From Phenylobacterium sp. (GTDB lineage: Bacteria > Pseudomonadota > Alphaproteobacteria > Caulobacterales > Caulobacteraceae): a stretch of 64,000 nt of DNA. The translations under genes were made by a program, and so were the position numbers. The notes below the pieces were generated by a model. It searched no databases. It saw only the letters and a list, made by a program, of their open reading frames with translations, and was not told the DNA's origin. The stretch spans positions 206,026 to 270,025 of the forward strand of contig NZ_JAUXXE010000030.1 in assembly GCF_030681155.1 (NCBI RefSeq), read 5' to 3'. Of the stretch, positions 59,613-64,000 are shown piece after piece (the first letter of the stretch is position 1; every line of letters starts with the position of its first letter).

Positions 59613-59993
59613 ATGGCCATGAAACCGCGCGAGCCGGATATTCTTGCCGTTGGCGCCCTACACAACGTGGAGTTCTGGCGGTCGCATGGGGACGTCGAGC
59701 GCGTGGAAGTCCTCCGGCGCGACGTTGACGTTGATGGCCCGACAATAGAGCTGGCGATTTGGTTGCGCCCGGGCGCCGCCGATGAGCCGTTTGACCCGCC
59801 GATCCTGGCGGACGAACCGCCCCCTCGCGAGCACGATCTCTATCTTGGCGCCGAGGAGATCTGTGAGGGAGCTTGGTTCTGGGATCGGGTCCAAGGTCTC
59901 GAGCACTACATCTTCATGCAGGACTTCGATCCGGAGTGGTGGGGCGTTCAGCTCTGGCTCCAGGATCCCGACGTGCTCAAGCCTGCGGATTGA
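59613..59993 (+). CDS. Hypothetical accessory protein
   Basis: A 126-residue acidic protein, Trp-rich towards the end ([20 protein letters not shown]). Follows 13 bases after the 59402 gene and probably shares its transcript. No family recognised. Confidence 0.55.
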   Translation: MAMKPREPDILAVGALHNVEFWRSHGDVERVEVLRRDVDVDGPTIELAIWLRPGAADEPFDPPILADEPPPREHDLYLGAEEICEGAWFWDRVQGLEHYIFMQDFDPEWWGVQLWLQDPDVLKPAD

Positions 59994-60025
59994 CGACGTC
60001 GCGGCGGCGCCGCAGCGTCGCCGTC

Positions 60026-60760
60026 ATGTGCAATCTATATTCAATGACCAAGGGCCAGGCGGCCATCGTCGCACTGACCCGGGCGATGAACGACCGCACG
60101 GGCAATCTACCGCCGCTTCCGGGCATCTTCCCCGACTACGCTGCGCCGATCGTGCGCAATGGGCTGGACGGCGAGCGCGAACTGGTCATGGCGCGCTGGG
60201 GCATGCCAAGTTCAAAGAAGGCTCTGTTCGACGCCGCGTCAAAGCGGGCGGACAAGCTGCGGGCGAAGGGCAGGGACGTCGACTTCGACGAGCTGCTGCG
60301 CCTAGAGCCTGACAGCGGCACGACCAACGTCCGGAACACCAAGAGCGCCCATTGGAAGCCCTGGCTTGGCACGGATAGCCGCTGCCTCGTGCCCTTCACC
60401 AGCTTCAGCGAGTTCAATCGAGATGAGGGTGGCGACATCTGGTTCGCCGCGTCCGAAGAACGGCCGCTCGCGCTATTCGCCGGCATCTGGACGTCCTGGA
60501 CCTGCGTTCGGAAGGTGAAGACCGGCGTCGAGACCTGCGATCTGTTCGCCTTCCTCACGACCGAGCCCAACACAGAGGTCGGCCGCGTCCATCCCAAGGC
60601 GATGCCGGTGATCCTGACCTCGGTCGAAGAGGCGGACGTGTGGATGCGGGCACCCTGGGAAGAGGCCCAAGAGCTGCAGCGGCCATTGTCGGATGAGAGC
60701 CTGCAGGTCGTAGCGCGCGGCGTGAAGAAGGATGAAGCCGGGATGCTGCCGGCCGGGTAG
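60026..60760 (+). CDS. SRAP/HMCES (YedK-like) abasic-site protein
   Basis: A 244-residue protein of the SOS-response-associated peptidase family. The catalytic Cys2 (MCNLYSM, exposed after Met removal), Asn101 and Arg103 (TNVRNTKS), Glu129 (FSEF) and His189 ([10 protein letters not shown]) are at the expected places. Known function: forms a covalent link with abasic sites in single-stranded DNA and protects them. In the prophage it could protect recombination or replication intermediates. A longer upstream frame is not needed; the family always starts at the Cys2 ATG. Confidence 0.88.
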   Translation: MCNLYSMTKGQAAIVALTRAMNDRTGNLPPLPGIFPDYAAPIVRNGLDGERELVMARWGMPSSKKALFDAASKRADKLRAKGRDVDFDELLRLEPDSGTTNVRNTKSAHWKPWLGTDSRCLVPFTSFSEFNRDEGGDIWFAASEERPLALFAGIWTSWTCVRKVKTGVETCDLFAFLTTEPNTEVGRVHPKAMPVILTSVEEADVWMRAPWEEAQELQRPLSDESLQVVARGVKKDEAGMLPAG

Positions 60761-60787
60761 GTTCGCTCAGCGAAGCGGGGAGCGGCT

Positions 60788-60994
60788 ATGCATCGGCGGC
60801 TATTCAGGGCCTGGCTGTTTTTTGCCCTGCCAGGCACATTGGCGATTGTCTTTTTCGGCCATCACCTGCCGATCCCGCGGCTTTGGGATGTCTGGACTGT
60901 CGTGGTTGTGGTCGTCGGCGGCTATGTGATGTTCATCCAGAAGGACAAACCACCAGAAGTCGACAGTGGTGATCACGGGCCTAGCTCGGGCTAG
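60788..60994 (+). CDS. Small membrane protein, 68 residues
   Basis: Two predicted membrane helices (about 7-24 and 36-50; WTVVVVVVGGYVMFIQ) and an acidic tail. A GGGGAG site lies 5 bases before the ATG. Function unknown. Confidence 0.6.
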   Translation: MHRRLFRAWLFFALPGTLAIVFFGHHLPIPRLWDVWTVVVVVVGGYVMFIQKDKPPEVDSGDHGPSSG

Positions 60995-61088
60995 CCCAAC
61001 GACGCGTGGTCAGCTCTTCGCCTAGGAACTTCTCGTGGGCCGATGCCCAGCCGAAGATGTCGCCCTTGTGGATGTAGTTGTTGCACAC
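60981..61088 (-). CDS. Possible small protein, 35 residues
   Basis: A GTG-started frame on the reverse strand, VCNNYIHKGDIFGWASAHEK and on. Composition looks protein-like, but there is no clear ribosome site, and it overlaps the end of the 60788 gene. Could be a remnant. Confidence 0.25.
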   Translation of the reverse strand: MCNNYIHKGDIFGWASAHEKFLGEELTTRRWASPS

Positions 61089-61090
61089 GT

Positions 61091-61411
61091 CTAAATTCCC
61101 GTCCGGAGGAGGCCGGCGCCGACGACGATCAGGGTCGAACCAAACAAGAATCCTAGTCCGCAAAACAGCAAAGTGAGAACTTCGAGGACGGCGGCGGTAG
61201 CGGTATGAGCTTCGTTCGCGGGGAATATCTGGATAGGTCTTCCCGCCATCCTCGACATGATCGCACTGCCAGATTTGTAGAGAAACCATCCGGTCGGAAT
61301 GACCAGGAAAAGCGTGATCAACACCAGGACGAAAAGGGCCGCGCCTTCTTCAGTCATGTCCCGGGAAATGTTTGGCGCGACGGCCACGAGCGGCGCGATT
61401 CCGAAGTTCAT
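61091..61411 (-). CDS. Membrane protein, 106 residues
   Basis: Two to three membrane helices (about 27-46 FVLVLITLFLVIPTGWFL, 73-90 and 90-105) on the reverse strand. Part of a run of small membrane proteins (to 61984). Function unknown. Confidence 0.6.
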   Translation of the reverse strand: MNFGIAPLVAVAPNISRDMTEEGAALFVLVLITLFLVIPTGWFLYKSGSAIMSRMAGRPIQIFPANEAHTATAAVLEVLTLLFCGLGFLFGSTLIVVGAGLLRTGI

Positions 61412-61465
61412 GTGACCCTTCTGGACTAGCTTAACCTTGGCGCCGGATCTCGCTCAACTCCAGGC

Positions 61466-61699
61466 TTACATCTGCCTCGCCGACTTGATCAGATACGCTC
61501 CTGCCAGGGCCAATGCTGCCCCAACGCCGATGGTCGCCCAGAGTACGACTGAGACGTGAGCCGGCAGCTCGAATAAGGGGCCGTGGCTCCGGGGCACCGA
61601 CATGTAGAATACCGTCGCGGCTGGCCCGGCAATGGGAATGCCGATGCCGACCAAAGCAAATCCCTGGGCCCGACGTCGTTGCGATGGCGTCAGCTTCAT
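61466..61699 (-). CDS. Membrane protein, 77 residues
   Basis: Two membrane helices (about 13-30, FALVGIGIPIAGPAATVFYM; and 47-69). Basic N-terminus. Lies in the right-end group of reverse-strand membrane genes. Function unknown. Confidence 0.6.
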   Translation of the reverse strand: MKLTPSQRRRAQGFALVGIGIPIAGPAATVFYMSVPRSHGPLFELPAHVSVVLWATIGVGAALALAGAYLIKSARQM

Positions 61700-61762
61700 C
61701 CCGGGAGCTTGGCTCTAAACGTGGCGGACGGCCATACCTAGATCCAGACCTCAGCGTCATCG

Positions 61763-61984
61763 CTATCCGACGGGAGGCTCTTGGCGCGAAGCCGCTTTTG
61801 CCCGCTTGTTTTCGCGCAACATGATGACCGCGCCAGTTCCCATAAGCACGAGTTGAACTATCTGCCAGAACAAGCCGAGCCGGCCACCCAAGCTTACCAA
61901 GGAGAGCGCCGTAGCGGGGATGTAGAGCGCCACCATCATTAGGATGCGACTTCGGCGGAAACGCAGGCGCGGTTGTTGGCTCAT
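61763..61984 (-). CDS. Membrane protein, 73 residues
   Basis: Two membrane helices (about 14-32 and 38-54, WQIVQLVLMGTGAVIML) between basic ends (RLRFRRSR; RENKRAK). Function unknown. Confidence 0.6.
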   Translation of the reverse strand: MSQQPRLRFRRSRILMMVALYIPATALSLVSLGGRLGLFWQIVQLVLMGTGAVIMLRENKRAKAASRQEPPVG

Positions 61985-62036
61985 GTTGCCAAGCTAGATG
62001 CGTGGTCGATTGAGGCGCAAGACCGCAGTGGCTTCC

Positions 62037-62237
62037 CTATATCCAGACCTCAGCCTTCCCGACCTGATGGCACTTGCTGCAGCGGAGCCGGCGGCGGACG
62101 TCGAAGGGCGTAGCGTCGGCCCCGAAGAGGGTGATGGCGTCCCGCTGGGAGAAGCGGCCCTCATGCCCGCAGGGGCATTTCGTCTTTAGGATGGTGTCGT
62201 AGGACATCATGCTCCTGAGGGTTTCGTACTTGGTCAT
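62037..62237 (-). CDS. Zinc-ribbon-like small protein
   Basis: A 66-residue protein with CPC at 21-23 and CSKC near 53-56, consistent with a zinc ribbon (KTKCPCGHEGRFSQRDAI, then RLRCSKCHQVGKAEVWI). Its ATG overlaps the upstream stop (ATGA). Confidence 0.6.
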   Translation of the reverse strand: MTKYETLRSMMSYDTILKTKCPCGHEGRFSQRDAITLFGADATPFDVRRRLRCSKCHQVGKAEVWI

Positions 62238-62440
62238 TGGGATGCGGCCAGCAGCTCAGGCAGCCGGCAGAACCCACGGGCCAGTCGGCGCGCTTCGTCC
62301 GCCGACAGTCGATCGGGGTTGGTCCCGACGAGATCCCGCGAATAGCAAAACCAGACCATCGCGGCGCCAGTGGCGTCTTTGACGACCCAGGACGATCCGG
62401 TGTCTTCGGTCGTCCAGGGCGGCGTGAATCGGCGGCTCAT
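62234..62440 (-). CDS. Hypothetical small protein, last prophage gene
   Basis: A 68-residue protein (VVKDATGAAMVWFCYSRDLV..., then DEARRLARGFCRLPELL) common in form among short alphaproteobacterial proteins of unknown role. It pairs by ATGA with the zinc-ribbon gene. The attR arm region follows. Confidence 0.6.
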   Translation of the reverse strand: MSRRFTPPWTTEDTGSSWVVKDATGAAMVWFCYSRDLVGTNPDRLSADEARRLARGFCRLPELLAASQ

Positions 62441-62489
62441 GAGGGGTTTGCGGGGGCATGTTGGATCCGGGAACAGAGCCGGAACATTA

Positions 62490-62508
62490 TCCGGGACTAT
62501 TCCGGGAC
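62490..62508 (+). repeat. Candidate integrase arm-type site, right copy
   Basis: Identical 19-mer to 9333-9351, 97 bases inside attR. Related CCGGGA(A/C) units occur just before it (62467-62473) and an inverted GTCCCGG after it (62523-62529), so there is a small array. Confidence 0.5.
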
Positions 62509-62569
62509 TTCCAGTCCGATCCGTCCCGGAGTTTTCCCGTTTGTTCCCATTTTCTCTTCACGAGGGATA

Positions 62570-62598
62570 TTGCGCGAACCCTTGGAAATCCTCATAAG
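62570..62598 (+). promoter_or_regulatory. Phage-borne tRNA-Thr promoter
   Basis: TTGCGC (62570-62575) and CATAAG (62593-62598), 17 bases apart, mirror the host copy at 9172-9200. This copy now drives the only intact tRNA-Thr(UGU) in the window. Confidence 0.6.
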
Positions 62599-62604
62599 CA
62601 GCGC

Positions 62605-62652
62605 CGGGCCGGCTTAGCTCAGCTGGTAGAGCAGCGGTTTTGTAAACCGAAG
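62605..62652 (+). other. attR: 48-bp core within intact tRNA-Thr(UGU)
   Basis: Identical to 9206-9253. The tRNA continues intact to its right with host sequence, so the crossover took place within this stretch, in the 5' half to anticodon arm of the tRNA. Confidence 0.93.
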
Positions 62653-62683
62653 GTCACGGGTTCGATTCCTGTAGCCGGCACCA
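62608..62683 (+). tRNA. tRNA-Thr (anticodon UGU)
   Basis: A full 76-nt cloverleaf: acceptor stem GCCGGCT/AGCCGGC, D arm GCTC/GAGC, anticodon loop TTTGTAA (TGT), TTCGATT in the T loop, discriminator A and encoded CCA (62681-62683). The first base pair of the anticodon stem is a G-A mismatch. It decodes ACA (and by wobble other ACN) codons. It is the attachment site of the prophage. Confidence 0.95.
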
Positions 62684-62701
62684 TGAAAGCCCACCCAATA
62701 G

Positions 62702-64000
62702 CTATCGCGCCGGCAGGGCGTAGGCGATCACGGCGTCGCCGATCGGGGTCTCCATGAAGTGGTGGCCGCCGGCCATGATCGCGACGTACTGACGGCCATT
62801 GACCTCATAGGTCATCGGCGTGGCCTGTCCGCCAGCGGGCAGCACGTCCTTCCAGACGGTCTTGCCCGTCTTCAGATCGATCGCGCGGATCAGGTTGTCG
62901 GTGGCTGCGGCGATGAAGACGAGGCCTCCGGCCGTCACCACCGCGCCGCCGTTGTTCGGCGTGCCGATCTCGATGGGCAGCATTGAGGGGATGCCGAACG
63001 GGCCATTGGTCCGCGCCGAGCCGAACGGGCGGTCCCACAGGGTCTTTCCGGTCTTCAGATCGATGGCGCGGATGCCGCCGTAGGGCGGTTCCTTGCAAAG
63101 CAGACCGGTGACCGGCAGGCGCCAACCGGCGTTGACGTCGATGGCGTAGGGCGTGCCGGCTTGGGGATCGCCGGCGCCCTCGGCCCCGCTACCCAGGCTG
63201 CCGCCTCGCGCCTCGCTGCGCGGCGCCCAGCCCTTGGCGTCGGCCTCGGCGCGCGGGACCAGGCGGTTATAGTTGGGCATGTCGTTGTAGTTGGCGACGA
63301 TCACGCCGCGTCGGGCGTCGACCGCCACGCCGCCCCAATCGGACCCGCCATTGTAGCCGGGATACTCGATATAGCGGCGGTCAGCGGTAGGGGCGGTGTA
63401 GAAGCCGTCGTACTTTGCGCGCTGGAACTGGATGCGGCAGACCATCTGGTCGATCGGCGACATCCCCCACATCGAGCGTTCGGTCAGGTCGGCCTTGCGC
63501 AGGGTGTGATAGCGCGAGAACGGCTGGGTAGGAGAGCGTTCGGAGGGCTCGACGCCGCCGGTGGGAACCTTACGCTCCTCGACGCCGGTGAGCGGCCGGC
63601 CCGTTCTACGGTCCAGCACATAGATATCGCCTTGCTTGCTCGGCAGGACGATCGCAGGGACCGGGCCAGCCGCGGTCGGGAAGTCCACCAGCGTGCCTTG
63701 CGAACCGAGGTCGTAGTCCCAGACGTCATTGTGCACAGTCTGGAACTTCCAGACCGGCTGGCCGGTCGTCACGTCCAGGGCGACCAGCGAGGTGGAGTGA
63801 GCGCGCTCAAGCGGCGAACGGCTGCTGCTCCAGTAATCGGCGGCGGAATTGCCGAGCGGCAGGTAGACAAGGCCAAGAGCCTCGTCGCCCGAGGCTGTCG
63901 TCCACATGTTGGGCGTTCCGCGCGTGTAGATCTCGCCGGGCGGCGGGGCGGTGTTGCGGTCGGGTCGCGCCAGGTCCCAGGCCCAGCGCTGCTCTCCAGT
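62702..64000 (-). CDS. PQQ-dependent membrane dehydrogenase (glucose/quinate type), 3' part
   Basis: The frame is open to the window edge, giving 432 residues of the C-terminal part. Visible are beta-propeller W-motif-like blades (VALDVTTGQPVWKFQTVHND, AIDLKTGKTLWDRPF, AIDLKTGKTVWKDV) and the PGEIYTRGTPNMWTTAS segment typical of membrane-bound quinoprotein glucose/quinate dehydrogenases. These oxidise sugars or polyols in the periplasm and pass electrons to ubiquinone. Substrate not determinable from this part. Confidence 0.88.
   Translation of the reverse strand, partial: TGEQRWAWDLARPDRNTAPPPGEIYTRGTPNMWTTASGDEALGLVYLPLGNSAADYWSSSRSPLERAHSTSLVALDVTTGQPVWKFQTVHNDVWDYDLGSQGTLVDFPTAAGPVPAIVLPSKQGDIYVLDRRTGRPLTGVEERKVPTGGVEPSERSPTQPFSRYHTLRKADLTERSMWGMSPIDQMVCRIQFQRAKYDGFYTAPTADRRYIEYPGYNGGSDWGGVAVDARRGVIVANYNDMPNYNRLVPRAEADAKGWAPRSEARGGSLGSGAEGAGDPQAGTPYAIDVNAGWRLPVTGLLCKEPPYGGIRAIDLKTGKTLWDRPFGSARTNGPFGIPSMLPIEIGTPNNGGAVVTAGGLVFIAAATDNLIRAIDLKTGKTVWKDVLPAGGQATPMTYEVNGRQYVAIMAGGHHFMETPIGDAVIAYALPAR

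Larger units (their letters stand above)
9254..62652. mobile_element. Complete siphovirus-type prophage integrated in tRNA-Thr(UGU)
   Basis: The element is bounded by the 48-bp att cores and contains, in order, an integrase next to attL, an early leftward recombination operon, a repressor/Cro switch, a middle region, a full packaging-head-tail-lysis set and an accessory right end. I see no disabled structural gene. No clear helicase or helicase loader was recognised, so its replication strategy is open. A tape measure without sheath or baseplate genes indicates a long non-contractile tail. Confidence 0.95.

Noticed and set aside
1..64000. CRISPR arrays, rRNA genes and insertion sequences
   Set aside because: No regularly spaced repeats, rRNA-like sequence or transposase frame were seen anywhere in the window.

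Overview
The window is a stretch of GC-rich alphaproteobacterial chromosome, most like a Caulobacter or Phenylobacterium relative, carrying one apparently complete prophage of about 53.4 kb. The host guess rests on base composition, PEPxxWA-CTERM proteins, the tRNA-Thr(UGU) sequence and the flanking gene set. It is an inference, not a database result.

Host left flank (1-9205): the end of a glycerol-kinase-like gene, a CHRD-domain PEPxxWA-CTERM protein, a class II aldolase, an RND efflux adaptor and pump pair, a c-type cytochrome lipoprotein, a UPF0178 protein and a methyltransferase. Host right flank (62684-64000): the end of a PQQ-dependent membrane dehydrogenase. The prophage sits in tRNA-Thr(UGU). 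A 48-bp identical core, the 5' part of the tRNA, is present at 9206-9253 (attL) and 62605-62652 (attR). Only the right copy is a complete tRNA, and the diverged upstream sequence shows that its promoter and 5' half came with the phage.

Prophage layout: (a) 9291-16683, leftward: integrase, a small helix-turn-helix protein, a KGG protein and a tightly overlapped recombination operon (YqaJ-type exonuclease, ERF annealing protein, coiled-coil protein, HNH-like protein, several micro-genes). (b) 16863-20880, rightward cargo: a cobalamin-type radical SAM enzyme, a nitric oxide synthase oxygenase and a family 2 glycosyltransferase, packed as one operon between the leftward promoter and the repressor gene. 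(c) 20918-21847: LexA/CI-like repressor and Cro-like protein, with operators whose half-site (ATACCC/GGGTAT) recurs at the leftward promoter. (d) 22360-29443: rightward middle genes (DUF2303, DNA-binding proteins, a cytosine-methyltransferase-like protein, DUF1376, an SNase-like secreted protein), interrupted by reverse-strand membrane/coiled-coil cargo genes (27366-27968, 29496-30284, 30513-31163). (e) 31233-52549: packaging, head and long non-contractile tail genes of a siphovirus: terminase, portal, protease with nested scaffold, capsid, connectors, tail tube, a -1 frameshifted tail chaperone, tape measure, and SGNH and beta-helix spike proteins. (f) 53625-56122: holin-like proteins, GH19-type endolysin, Rz and Rz1. 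(g) 56219-62440: accessory genes including a HicB-like protein, a LuxR-type response regulator, a DUF202 membrane protein, an SRAP/HMCES-like protein and a run of small membrane proteins.

The repressor would hold both early promoters silent in the lysogen, while the cargo (nitric oxide synthase operon, membrane morons, a PEPxxWA-CTERM protein, the response regulator) could be expressed and change the host. The nitric oxide synthase / radical SAM / glycosyltransferase operon is the strongest candidate for an undescribed system: all three enzymes look intact, no reductase domain is present, and I know of no described pathway with this gene set.
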